This document shows, in pieces, positions 36,272 to 44,607 of a stretch of DNA of 64,000 nucleotides. Position 1 is the stretch's first letter, and the number at the start of each line of letters is the position of its first letter. The translations under genes were made by a program, and so were the position numbers. Under the pieces are notes generated by a model. It made no database searches. It was given only the letters and a program-made list of their open reading frames with translations, and was not told the DNA's origin. The DNA comes from Actinomadura atramentaria DSM 43919 (GTDB lineage: Bacteria > Actinomycetota > Actinomycetes > Streptosporangiales > Streptosporangiaceae). Where the stretch lies: the NCBI RefSeq assembly GCF_000381885.1, contig NZ_KB907214.1, forward strand, positions 62,001 through 126,000, given 5' to 3'.

Positions 36272-37495
36272 GTGATCATCATCAGCCACACCCTGGAAAC
36301 CGGCACCGTGGTGTACGGAACCGTTCCCGAGGACGCGGAACCGCTCCTGCGCACCGCGGGCCTCCGCCGCTCCGGCCGTCTCCCCGACCATCCCGCCTTC
36401 GGTCCGGCGTCCTGGTATCTGCGCTCCACCCGCCGCCGTCCCGCCCACCGGGTCGAGCTGGAGCGATGCGCCGCCGCGCTGCGCGCCGCCGGACACCCCG
36501 CCCGCCTGGACATCGACGACGTCACCCTCCCGACCACGACGTTCGCCGAGCTGGAACGGCAGCGCCACGAACGCGCCGCCGACCGCGCCGCCCGCCTCGC
36601 CGACCGCGCCGAGACCGCGACCGCCCGCGGCCAGGACCTGATCGACCAGGTCGCCCGCGAGCGGCACCGGATGCCGCCCGACCAGCCGCTGCTGGTCGAC
36701 CACCCCTCCTACAACCGCGAGGTCCGCGCGCAAGAACGCCGACTGGCCAAGGAGAAGCGCGGCCGCCAGCGCCTGGAGCAGGGCCGGGAGCTGGCGCGAC
36801 GATCCCGAGCCGCCGCCGGCTTCCCCTCCCATCGCACCAGCCTGCCCGCCGCCCTCGCGCGGCTGACGGAGTTGGGGGCCGACGTCCGCCGCCGCCACCG
36901 GTTCCTCGCCGGACGCGACGAGACCTGGCCGCTCACCGACGCCGCCGGCCTGTACGACCGGCTCGACGAACACCCCGACGGATCACGGGTCCTGTGGCTG
37001 GACTTCAGCGCCAACCGCGCCCGCGTCCACCTGACCGCCGACGCCCGCGAGCAGGCCGCCACCGAATCCCAGCTCGTCCTGCTAGACGAGGAGATCCGGT
37101 ACTGGCAGACCCACGTCGCCCACCTGGAACGCGAGCAGCACGCCAAGGTCTGGGGGCCGGGCGACTTCACCGCCGGGGACTTCGTCCAGACCGGCGACCG
37201 CTTCCACGAGGTCGTCAGGGTCAACACCAAGACCCTCACCGTCGCCAACGCCCTGGACAACCACCTCCGCAGCATCGTCACCAAAGCCGACGCCCTCGAC
37301 ACCTTCGCCGCAACCCGCAAGGTCCGCACCGGACGCCTCCCCTACACCCGCGTCAACGGCCGACTCTCCCCCGCGAAGGCCCGCGACCGCTTCCCCGACG
37401 CCTTCCCACCCGACGCCCCCGACAAGACCACCGGAACCGCTCCCGAGACCGCGTCGGGGGCAGCGTTCTTCGCACGTGACGAGGACGCCGCATGA
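36272..37495 (+). CDS. DUF3560 domain protein
   Basis: 407 residues. Residues about 90-175 are the DUF3560 coiled region: AADRAARLADRAETATARG, then MPPDQPLLVDHPSYNREVRAQERR. The N terminus (IIISHTLETGTVVYGT) and the middle, GPASWYLRSTR, are also typical of this family. The C-terminal part has a small beta domain (GDFVQTGDRFHEVVRVNTKTLTVAN) followed by a possible nucleic-acid-binding tail. DUF3560 proteins are carried by actinobacterial plasmids and integrative elements; function unknown. GTG start with AAGGAAGG upstream; overlaps the PP-loop gene by 4 bp. Confidence 0.82.
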   Translation: MIIISHTLETGTVVYGTVPEDAEPLLRTAGLRRSGRLPDHPAFGPASWYLRSTRRRPAHRVELERCAAALRAAGHPARLDIDDVTLPTTTFAELERQRHERAADRAARLADRAETATARGQDLIDQVARERHRMPPDQPLLVDHPSYNREVRAQERRLAKEKRGRQRLEQGRELARRSRAAAGFPSHRTSLPAALARLTELGADVRRRHRFLAGRDETWPLTDAAGLYDRLDEHPDGSRVLWLDFSANRARVHLTADAREQAATESQLVLLDEEIRYWQTHVAHLEREQHAKVWGPGDFTAGDFVQTGDRFHEVVRVNTKTLTVANALDNHLRSIVTKADALDTFAATRKVRTGRLPYTRVNGRLSPAKARDRFPDAFPPDAPDKTTGTAPETASGAAFFARDEDAA

Positions 37496-38244
37496 CCAGC
37501 ACCGGCACCACCTCAACCACCGAGGTCTGGCACGTGGTCCAGTGGTCGGGCGGGATCGGGTCCTGGGCCACCGCGCAGCGCGTCGCCGCCGCGCACGGCA
37601 CCGACCGCATGATCCTGCTGTTCGCCGACGTCCTGGTCGAGCACCCCGACCTGTACCGCTTCAGCCGCCAGGCCGCCGCGCGACTCGGCCTCGGCGTCAC
37701 CCGCGTCTGCGACGGCCGCACTCCGTTCGAGCTGTTCAGCGACGTCCGGTTCCTGGGCAACAACCGCATCGCCCCCTGCTCGCGCATCCTCAAACAGCTC
37801 CCCGCCCGGCGCTGGCTGGAGGCCGAGCTGCCGCCCGACCGCACGGTCCTGTACGTCGGCATCGACTCTTTCGAGAAGCACCGCGCACCCGCCATCGCCA
37901 AAGGCTGGCGTCCGTGGCGGGTGGAGTTCCCGCTGCTGCAGCGCCCGCACCTGACCAAAGACGACATGCTCGCCTGGGCGACCAGCCTCAGGCTGCGACC
38001 CCCCGCCCTGTACGTCCCGCCCTACAACCTGCGCCACAACAACTGCGGCGGGTTCTGCGTCCGCGCCGGCATCCGGCAGTGGACCCGCATGCTCACCGTC
38101 GACCCCGACGGGTTCGCCGAAGCCGAAGCCGCCGAAGCCCGGATGCGCGACCAGCTCGGTGACGTGGCGATCCTGCGCGACCGGCGCGACGGACGCTCCC
38201 GCCCGCTCCCGCTCGCCGAACTCCGCCACCGCACCACCGCGTAA
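37492..38244 (+). CDS. PP-loop ATPase, PAPS-reductase-like (adenine nucleotide alpha hydrolase superfamily)
   Basis: 250 residues. The PP-loop QWSGGIGSWATA (SGGxxS at 19-24) binds ATP and activates a substrate by adenylation. Later segments LLFADVLVEHPDLYRF and FLGNNRIAPCSRILK follow the phage branch of this family; NNCGGFCVRAG (about 183-193) offers two cysteines for a cofactor or zinc. Members include PAPS reductase, DndC and QueC, so a role in base modification alongside the DpdA-like protein is attractive but inferred. Overlaps the DUF3560 stop as ATGA. Confidence 0.82.
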   Translation: MTSTGTTSTTEVWHVVQWSGGIGSWATAQRVAAAHGTDRMILLFADVLVEHPDLYRFSRQAAARLGLGVTRVCDGRTPFELFSDVRFLGNNRIAPCSRILKQLPARRWLEAELPPDRTVLYVGIDSFEKHRAPAIAKGWRPWRVEFPLLQRPHLTKDDMLAWATSLRLRPPALYVPPYNLRHNNCGGFCVRAGIRQWTRMLTVDPDGFAEAEAAEARMRDQLGDVAILRDRRDGRSRPLPLAELRHRTTA

Positions 38245-38325
38245 CCGCTCTCCCCGCACCCGGCACCCCGCTCTCCCCATCGAGAGCACCCCAGCCCGAA
38301 AATCCCGAACGAAGGAGGCTCGCCC

Positions 38326-39096
38326 TTGAACCACCAGACCCCATCAATCCGACGCGACCCAGGCGAGGACCCGCAACGAAACCCTGAAACGTCTACTCGG
38401 CCAAGCGCCGGGGACCGGCTGATCCGCTGGGGAGCGGCCGGAGCCGTCCTGTGCGTGACCGGCATCGCCGCCGTGATCAGCTACGGCCACGCCTACCAGC
38501 TCGTCACCCGCTACGGCGAGTCCGGCGCGATCGCCCGCGCGCTCCCCCTCACCGTCGACGGCCTGATCGCGACGTGCTCGCTGGTGATCCTGCACTACGC
38601 CCGCAACAACCGCCGGGCGCCCTGGCACGCCTGGGGCCTGCTGTTCACCGGCGTCATCGCCACCGTCGGCGCCAACGTCGCCCACGGCCTCGACCACGGA
38701 GCAGTCGGCGCCACCGTCGCGGGCTGGCCCGCCCTCGTCGCCGTCGGCAGCTTCGAACTCCTCATCCGCCTCATGCGCGACCAACCGAAACCACCCGCCC
38801 CTGCCGGGTTCGCCGAGGCCGAGGAGAACGTCCCCCAGCTCGACGACGCCGGGGAAACCCACGACACCACCGACGGGCACGACCCGGACGTCCTCGCCGC
38901 GATCGACCTCTACACCCCCGCCCTCCAAGCCGGGGAACTCCCGTCGATCCGCCGCATCAAACGCGACCTGCGCGTCGGCCACCCCAAAGCCGCCCGGATC
39001 CACCACGCGCTCCGCGAAGCGAACACCCCCACCGAAACCGGCGAACCACACCCCGGCCCCGCGCTCACCACCGTCAACCAAGGAGAAGACGCATGA
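38326..39096 (+). CDS. DUF2637 membrane protein (SpdB-like)
   Basis: 256 residues; TTG 38326 with AAGGAGG 7 bp upstream. Four hydrophobic helices between residues about 33 and 150 (GAAGAVLCVTGIAAVISYGHA, then LIATCSLVILHYA, LLFTGVIATVGANVAHGL and a last one ending FELLIRLMR) match DUF2637, a family in conjugative actinobacterial plasmids and phages often annotated as spread proteins. A cytoplasmic tail carries a winged-helix-like segment (LPSIRRIKRDLRVGHPKAARI). It suggests the element can transfer, though no TraB is seen. Confidence 0.85.
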   Translation: MNHQTPSIRRDPGEDPQRNPETSTRPSAGDRLIRWGAAGAVLCVTGIAAVISYGHAYQLVTRYGESGAIARALPLTVDGLIATCSLVILHYARNNRRAPWHAWGLLFTGVIATVGANVAHGLDHGAVGATVAGWPALVAVGSFELLIRLMRDQPKPPAPAGFAEAEENVPQLDDAGETHDTTDGHDPDVLAAIDLYTPALQAGELPSIRRIKRDLRVGHPKAARIHHALREANTPTETGEPHPGPALTTVNQGEDA

Positions 39097-39344
39097 CGCA
39101 TCCCCCGACGATCACCATTTCTGACCCGCTCGGCTGGATCCTCGACTGGGTCCATCTCGACGGCTTCGACGGCGACCTCACCTGCACCGAATGCGGCACC
39201 GACCTCCGCGCCGTCGAGACCGGCGACAGCCTCGGCTCCCTGACCCGCACCGCCATCGACCACGCCCGGACCTGCGTCCAGAGCCTCGGCGTGCCCTGGA
39301 CCGAACGGACCACCGCCACCCCCGCGGAGCGTGACACCCAGTGA
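39093..39344 (+). CDS. Small zinc-finger-like protein
   Basis: 83 residues. LTCTECGTDLRAVETG ... AIDHARTC carries a C-x2-C and H-x3-C pattern that could bind one zinc. Starts with ATG overlapping the DUF2637 stop (ATGA) with AAGGAG upstream, and its stop overlaps the GP88 start (GTGA). No family recognised. Confidence 0.7.
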   Translation: MTHPPTITISDPLGWILDWVHLDGFDGDLTCTECGTDLRAVETGDSLGSLTRTAIDHARTCVQSLGVPWTERTTATPAERDTQ

Positions 39345-40135
39345 GCCCCGATCCCGACGAGGCCCGGCGCGGCAGCCGAGCCTCGTCCATCCCCGCCGCT
39401 CAGAACGCCGAACTCCACGCCCGCACGCCCGCACGCCCAACGCGGTTGCTCACCCGCTCCAACCGCCGACTCGCCCGCGAAGGGACCTGGACCTGGACCC
39501 TGCCCGCCCTGGCCGCGCGCCTGCCCGACGGCCGCACCGTCACGACCTGCCCGTCCGCCGGCGTCTGCGCCCAAGCGTGCTACGCCCGAGCCGGCGCCTA
39601 CCGATTCCCCGCCGTCCGCGCCGCCCACATCCGCAACCTGGCATTCGTCCTCGACGACCCGGCGGGCTGGGAGACCGCGATGCGCAACGAACTTCGCCAC
39701 CCGCGCTTTATCGGCGCCTACGTCCGCATCCACGACAGCGGGGACTTCTTCTCCGATGACTACCTCGCGGCATGGCTGCGGATCGTCAACGCCATCCCCG
39801 GAACTCATTTCTACTGCTACACGAAAGAAGTGCTCATGTTCCGCCGCCACGTCGAACCCGAGCCCCCCGCTAACCTCCGCTGGATCTACTCACTCGGAGG
39901 CAGACACGACCAACATATCGACCTAGGGCTCGACCGCACCGCAGACGTCTTCCCCACCGAGAACGCGATCACCGACGCGGGATGGAACTGGGACCACGAC
40001 TCCGACCTGCGCGCCGCCTACGGCCCCACACCCATCGGCATGGCCGCACGCAACATCCCCCAAGCCAAACGCCGCCAAGGAAACAGGACTTTCGGAGAAT
40101 GGCAACACGAGGCCCGGCAACGACGAAGCGCATGA
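39341..40135 (+). CDS. GP88-family protein (cysteine-motif phage protein)
   Basis: 264 residues. Contains the strongly conserved mycobacteriophage Gp88 features: CPSAGVCAQACYARAG (Cys70, 76, 80), HIRNLAFVLDD, RIHDSGDFFSDDYLAAW and FYCYTKEV. The three-cysteine cluster followed by YA resembles a metal or Fe-S binding site; the spacing C-x5-C-x3-C is not the radical SAM C-x3-C-x2-C motif. Function unknown. It ends the first operon. GTG start overlaps the previous stop. Confidence 0.82.
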   Translation: MSPDPDEARRGSRASSIPAAQNAELHARTPARPTRLLTRSNRRLAREGTWTWTLPALAARLPDGRTVTTCPSAGVCAQACYARAGAYRFPAVRAAHIRNLAFVLDDPAGWETAMRNELRHPRFIGAYVRIHDSGDFFSDDYLAAWLRIVNAIPGTHFYCYTKEVLMFRRHVEPEPPANLRWIYSLGGRHDQHIDLGLDRTADVFPTENAITDAGWNWDHDSDLRAAYGPTPIGMAARNIPQAKRRQGNRTFGEWQHEARQRRSA

Positions 40136-40267
40136 ACCGCAGAACTTTACTCCACCAATTGGACGAAAGAGATCTGATGCGAATTCCCGGCCGCTAATTT
40201 CGAGTTAGCCGCCGTCAATCCCGGCGCGGACCGGACCGCACTGCATCGAACACGCGTTCGGTAGCCT

Positions 40268-40498
40268 GTGCATGTGACGTTCGCTGACCCGCCGTTCGAG
40301 TGCCCGGCCGGGCACCGGCTTGGACCGCACCTTGTGATCGTCGGCTGGCACCCTTGCGTGTGCGCGTCCTGCGCGGAGCGACCGCGTGGGCTTCGTGGCC
40401 ACCGGACGTACCAGTGTGTGCCCTGCGCCAGGCGGCGGCTGAGCACGGTCAGATACGACCCACCCTGCTCGGAACCATGGGCACCGAGCAGGGACTGA
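40268..40498 (+). CDS. Small cysteine-rich protein
   Basis: 76 residues. FECPAGHRLGPHLVIVGWHPC, then CASC, and YQCVPC make three or four CxxC-like pairs, fitting a zinc-ribbon fold also seen in small actinobacterial proteins that start with CPAGHxLxP. GTG at 40268 or 40274; no clear ribosome-binding site. Transcribed rightwards, isolated between the GP88 operon and the decayed glycosyltransferase. Confidence 0.55.
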   Translation: MHVTFADPPFECPAGHRLGPHLVIVGWHPCVCASCAERPRGLRGHRTYQCVPCARRRLSTVRYDPPCSEPWAPSRD

Positions 40499-40527
40499 TC
40501 TGCTGACGCCCGGCGCGGGCCGAGCCG

Positions 40528-41394
40528 TCAGATGATGGGTGGGCGGCCGAGGCGGGTCATGCGCCAGACGGTGCGCCAGCGCATGGGTCGGCCGGGGCGG
40601 GCAGGGGACGCGGCAGCCTTCGGCGAAGCCGGCGATCCATGCGCGAAGGCCCGTGAGGGGTGGGCGGCGGGCGATGGTGCCGACCGTCCAGATCCCGAGG
40701 TAGACGGGGATGAGCGGGGCGGGAAGGTTGCGGCGGGCGAGCCAGACGCGGTTGCGGGCGGTGGTGCGGTAGTAGACCGCGTGGCGCGCGGGGTCGGTGC
40801 GCGGGTGATGGAGCACGAACTCCGGCCGGTACTCGACGGTCCATCCGGCATCGAGGGCGCGCCAGGCGACATCGGTCCCCTCGTGGGAGAAGAAAACTGC
40901 GCGGGCCAGTCGCCGGTCTGGTCGGCGACGGCCATGCGGACGGCGTTTCCACCACCGACGAAGGTGGTGACGTGCCCGGCGCGCAGTGCGCCGCGCGCGC
41001 CCAGGCGGGGCACGTGGCGGCGCCGGGTCTCGCCGCGTTCGTCGGCGATGCGGAACGGCACGATGCCCAGGTCCGGTCGCTCGGCGAAGAGCCGGTACAG
41101 GCGGACGAAGGTGGTCGGGTCGGGGACGAGGCCGTCGTCGTCGAGGTAGACGGCCACATCGACGTCGGCCGGCCTGGCGGAGCGCGTCGAGCCCGGCGTT
41201 GCGGCCGCCCGAGACGCCGAGGTTGTCGGGAGTTTCAGGGTGTCGACACCGTCCGGCAGGTCGGGCAGCGGGGCTCCGTTGCCGACGACGACGATCCGCG
41301 CCGGGCCGCCGTCCTGGGCGAGCACGCTGTCGAGCAGCTTGACGAGTTCTGCCGGACGATTGCCCATGGTGAGGACGACGCCCCCGAGCGCCAT
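40528..41394 (-). pseudogene. Family 2 glycosyltransferase, four frameshifts
   Basis: Pieces of one actinobacterial GT2 can be read on the minus strand but in changing frames: ALGGVVLTMGNRPAEL (start at ATG 41394), then DNLGVSGGRNAGLDALRQAG in another frame (about 41228-41169), back to VDVAVYLDDDGLVPD (DXD region), then FFSHEGTDVAWRALDAGW (after about 40897), ending RPMRWRTVWRMTRLGRPP in the first frame again (after about 40600). Four single-base shifts in 870 bp make a decayed gene more likely than base-call errors. It lies at the downstream end of the cargo cluster. Confidence 0.82.
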
Positions 41395-41633
41395 GCCCGC
41401 GAGGTTACCGGCACCGCGACTTCCTATCCCGTTCACCGTGAAGCTTCGCCCGCTTCACCGGCCTGAACGAACGCCGAAGTCCGCGAAGCCCAGCCCCGTA
41501 GGCCGTGCGCGCCAACCGACCAGGACGAATGGCAGCTCCGAGCGGTAGCCGGGCGCGCGGTCGAGCGGCGTTCCCTCGAACGTCGCACCGCTGCGTGTTA
41601 TCGAGCACATGGTCGACCGGGCTGCTTCGGTCG

Positions 41634-42695
41634 TCAGAGGCTGCACAGGAGCCGGTCGAGTGTTCCTTGGTGTTTCATCTGCAGTGCGGTCGCGTTCTCG
41701 GCGAGGTGTTGGGCGAGGTCGCGGCCGTCGTCGGTGAACTGGTGGATGGTGCGTTTGGGGGAGGCGAAGTGGTTGGGTGTGCAGTCTGCGTCGAAGACCC
41801 AGTCGGTGCGCAGATGTGCAGCCAGGGCGGTGGCGGCGTCCGAAGTCGGAATCGGGTCGGTGTGCCACTGGGGTCCGAACTCGGGGAAGACGATCGCGGT
41901 CTTCGGCGTGCCGGCGGGGTGGATGTCGAGGGTGACGGGGTTGGGTTGGCGGAAGGTCGAGTAGAGGAAGTCGACGCGGGTGGTGATGGCGTTGACCTGG
42001 TCGGTTGGCAGCGTCCGGTATGGGTCGAGGCGGGCGCGCAGGGATGGTTGCGTGCTTGTCCTGTTCGGTTCGGGCAGTGCCGCTTCGTAGTCGAGGCAGG
42101 TGCGGATCTTCAGCGGGATTCGGGTGGGCAGTGAGGTGATCGCGAGGTTGGGCCCGGCAGGATCGGCGTAGACGATCAAGTGGTCGTTGGAGATGAAGTG
42201 GAAGCCGTGGCGGAGCACGGCGTCGAGGGCGAGGGTCGTCTTTCCCGCGCCGGCGTCGCCGGCCAGGATGACGAGGAGACCGTCGCGGTGGACGGCGGCG
42301 GCGTGGAACATCGCGTAGCGGCGGCGGTCGAGCCAGTCGGTCATCGCATCCCGGACCGTCTTGCGGACGGCGGTCGCCAGACGCGCCGGTGCCGGGCAGA
42401 CGACCCGGATGCCGGGCCGACCGGCCCCACCGGGCGCGACGTCGTAGGTGACGCCGTACCGGTCGGCGCGGCTCTCGTCGGGCGGGCGGCGGAGGCGCGC
42501 GTCGATGCGGTAGCCGCCGGGGCGGGTGGTGGTGCGGTAGTAGTCGGTGAGTTCGTCCAGGAGCGGCGGATGGTCGGTCCGGACGGTCACCGTGGTCACG
42601 GCCAGGTCGTAGGTCGCGGCGGCGATGGGGTGCGCGGCCGCTTGGACGTGCTCGGGCGAGCGCGAGTGTGGTTTCGGCGCCGGTCGGCCGATCAT
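41634..42695 (-). CDS. HprK-like kinase (HPr kinase/PEPCK fold), first copy
   Basis: 353 residues from ATG 42693-42695 (GAGGAGGG upstream). The P-loop LAGDAGAGKTTLALDAV near residue 145 and the following FISNDHLIVYAD match the HprK/PEPCK-type kinases that act on small molecules or peptides in actinobacterial pathways rather than on HPr. The N-terminal third has LDELTDYYRTTTRPGGYRID, like HprK-related proteins of peptide and nucleoside clusters. No PTS genes are nearby. It is separated from the main cargo operon by the Nudix gene on the other strand. Substrate unknown. Confidence 0.75.
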   Translation of the reverse strand: MIGRPAPKPHSRSPEHVQAAAHPIAAATYDLAVTTVTVRTDHPPLLDELTDYYRTTTRPGGYRIDARLRRPPDESRADRYGVTYDVAPGGAGRPGIRVVCPAPARLATAVRKTVRDAMTDWLDRRRYAMFHAAAVHRDGLLVILAGDAGAGKTTLALDAVLRHGFHFISNDHLIVYADPAGPNLAITSLPTRIPLKIRTCLDYEAALPEPNRTSTQPSLRARLDPYRTLPTDQVNAITTRVDFLYSTFRQPNPVTLDIHPAGTPKTAIVFPEFGPQWHTDPIPTSDAATALAAHLRTDWVFDADCTPNHFASPKRTIHQFTDDGRDLAQHLAENATALQMKHQGTLDRLLCSL

Positions 42696-42808
42696 CAACG
42701 TTCGGCCCTCCTCGTCGGTGTCGTGGCGTGCTGCGGGGCGCACCGGGTGTTCTCTTCGGGGTCCGCGGAATTGCTGCGCCGTCGGGTGGTTCGCGGGAGA
42801 CTCGGGGG

Positions 42809-43210
42809 ATGGAGCGGGTGGATGTGGCGTACGCGTTGGTGACGCGTGAGGACAAGGTGCTGATGGTGCGCAACGCCGACACCTGGAGTCTGCCGGGCGG
42901 TCGCCGCGAGAGCGGGGAGACGTTCGCCGATGCGGCGGTGCGCGAGACGTTGGAGGAGACGGGGCTGAAGGTCCGCGCCGGTGGAGTGGTGAGCGTGTCG
43001 GAGCAGCACGGCGCGGTCCACGACCTGTTCATCGTGTTCGAGGGGAGCTGCGTCGACTCGGCCGCGGCTGCGCAGACGCCCGAGGACGATCCCGACGTCC
43101 GTGAGGTCGCATGGGTGCCGTTGGCCGAAGCGTCCTCGCTCATGCCCTGGTATCCGGGCGGGGTCGAGGCGATGCTGCGCCGCGGGCCCGCGGAGTACTT
43201 CGTGAGTTGA
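42809..43210 (+). CDS. Nudix hydrolase
   Basis: 133 residues with a perfect Nudix box, GRRESGETFADAAVRETLEE-TGL (Gx5Ex7REUxEExGU, residues about 31-53). Starts ATG 42809 (MERVDVAYALV). Nudix enzymes cleave nucleoside or sugar diphosphates; here it could process an activated intermediate of the cargo pathway. It is the only rightward gene inside the cluster, divergent from the HprK-like gene and convergent with the aminotransferase. Confidence 0.9.
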   Translation: MERVDVAYALVTREDKVLMVRNADTWSLPGGRRESGETFADAAVRETLEETGLKVRAGGVVSVSEQHGAVHDLFIVFEGSCVDSAAAAQTPEDDPDVREVAWVPLAEASSLMPWYPGGVEAMLRRGPAEYFVS

Positions 43211-43248
43211 ACGATCGCGCGGCTGCGGCGGGGCGAACGGCTTCCGGT

Positions 43249-44607
43249 TCATAGGACACGACGCGGCGGTGGGCGTTCAAGGAGTCCGTCGGGACCGTGG
43301 GCGAGGGCGCGCGCGCAGGTCGTTGCGGCCGCTGCGACGGCGTCCGCGGTGAGGTCGACGTGGTCGCGGACGTGGGCATGGGTGGCGTAGAAGATGCCGC
43401 GAAACAGGCAGGCACGGCGCACGACTTCCTGGATGAACAGCGCGCGCAGCTCGTGGTCGGTGATGTGTTCGTTGCCGCGCGCGTGCAGGCCGAGGAAGAC
43501 CGGGTAGCCGGTCAACGTGAGGTGGTCTTGGACGTCGGCGGCGGTCAGGGCGTCGTCCAGTGTGTTACGCAGGGCGGTTCCGGTGGCGCGGGTGCGGAGC
43601 AGGGCCTGCTCGCGGCGCATGACGGTCAGGGTCGCCGTCATCGCGGCCAGGGACGCGGCTTCGCCTCCGTGGGTGCTCGACATCATCAGCAGGCCGGCGC
43701 GGCCGGGCTTGGGGGGGCGCGTTGTGTCGGCCTGTCGCATGAGGTCGGCGCGGCCGGTGAGCGCCGAGAGCGGCAGTCCGTTGGCGATACCTTTCCCCCA
43801 GATGGTGAGGTCGGGTGTGATGCCCGTCAGCGGGCGGGCGGCGGGGAACTCGTACTTCAAGCCGGTGACGGTCTCGTCGAAGATCAGCACGGTTCCGTGT
43901 GCGGTGCACAGGCGGCGGAGGTCGGCGAAGAACTCGGGTTCAGGGCGGACGAAGCGGACAGGTTCGCAGATGACGGCGGCCAGGTCGTCTCGGTGGTCGG
44001 TGAACAGGCGCGCGAGCGCGGCCCGGTCGTTGTAGGGAAAGCCGAGAGTGTGGGCTGCGGCGCCGGGCAGGGTGCCCGAGGCGGCGGCGGTGGTGGCGAT
44101 GAACCAGTCGCCGGTGGAGAAGAACGGCTGGTCGGCGGCTCGGGCGATCGTGGTGCGGCCGGTCGCGTGCCGGGCGAGTTTGATCGCGCCGTCCACCGCG
44201 TCGGAGGCGTTCTTCCCGAACTTGACCATCTCGTCGCCGGTCGCGTCCAGGAACAGTCCGGCGGCGCGCAGTTCGGCGTGGGCGGGGAGTTGAAAGTTGG
44301 TCCCGCGTTCCAGGGCGCGGGTGACCGCGGCGGTGACGGCAGGGTGGGCGTGGCCGAGCGGCACCGAGGACAGGCCCGCGAACCAGTCGAGGTAGCGGAC
44401 GCCGTCGAGATCCCAGACCCAGGCGCCGCGTCCGTGCGACAGCATGGCCGGGGCGGTCGACGGCCACTGAGCTGCGGTTTTGCTGTAGGCGTGAGCACCG
44501 CCGGGCACCAGGTCGCGCAGACGCTCGGCCGCGCGCTGCGAACGCGACCCCGCGCTCGGCTGGATCGGGTCGAGCGGCGCGTCGGCGCGGGCGGGCGAAT
44601 CGGTCAT
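43249..44607 (-). CDS. Class III PLP-dependent aminotransferase / aminomutase-like
   Basis: 452 residues. Typical class III features: LVPGGAHAYSKTAAQWPS, WDLDGVRYLDWFAGLSSVPLGH, KFGKNASDAVDGAIKLAR, FDETVTGLKYEFPAARP with the PLP-contacting Asp, and IWGKGIANGLPLSALTGR with the Schiff-base Lys. It is closest in style to glutamate-1-semialdehyde aminomutase-like enzymes of secondary metabolism, which aminate sugars or cyclitols. Start overlaps the SDR stop by 4 bp, last in the main operon. Confidence 0.88.
   Translation of the reverse strand: MTDSPARADAPLDPIQPSAGSRSQRAAERLRDLVPGGAHAYSKTAAQWPSTAPAMLSHGRGAWVWDLDGVRYLDWFAGLSSVPLGHAHPAVTAAVTRALERGTNFQLPAHAELRAAGLFLDATGDEMVKFGKNASDAVDGAIKLARHATGRTTIARAADQPFFSTGDWFIATTAAASGTLPGAAAHTLGFPYNDRAALARLFTDHRDDLAAVICEPVRFVRPEPEFFADLRRLCTAHGTVLIFDETVTGLKYEFPAARPLTGITPDLTIWGKGIANGLPLSALTGRADLMRQADTTRPPKPGRAGLLMMSSTHGGEAASLAAMTATLTVMRREQALLRTRATGTALRNTLDDALTAADVQDHLTLTGYPVFLGLHARGNEHITDHELRALFIQEVVRRACLFRGIFYATHAHVRDHVDLTADAVAAAATTCARALAHGPDGLLERPPPRRVL

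Noticed and set aside
40205-40816. Separate minus-strand gene of about 200 codons
   Set aside because: Its first half is the C-terminal part of the frameshifted GT2 in another frame and the rest is read-through.
41455-41610. 52-codon minus-strand frame between the decayed GT2 and the HprK-like gene, considered as a peptide precursor
   Set aside because: No ribosome-binding site, no Cys/Ser/Thr-rich core or leader pattern, and no RiPP maturase in the cluster.
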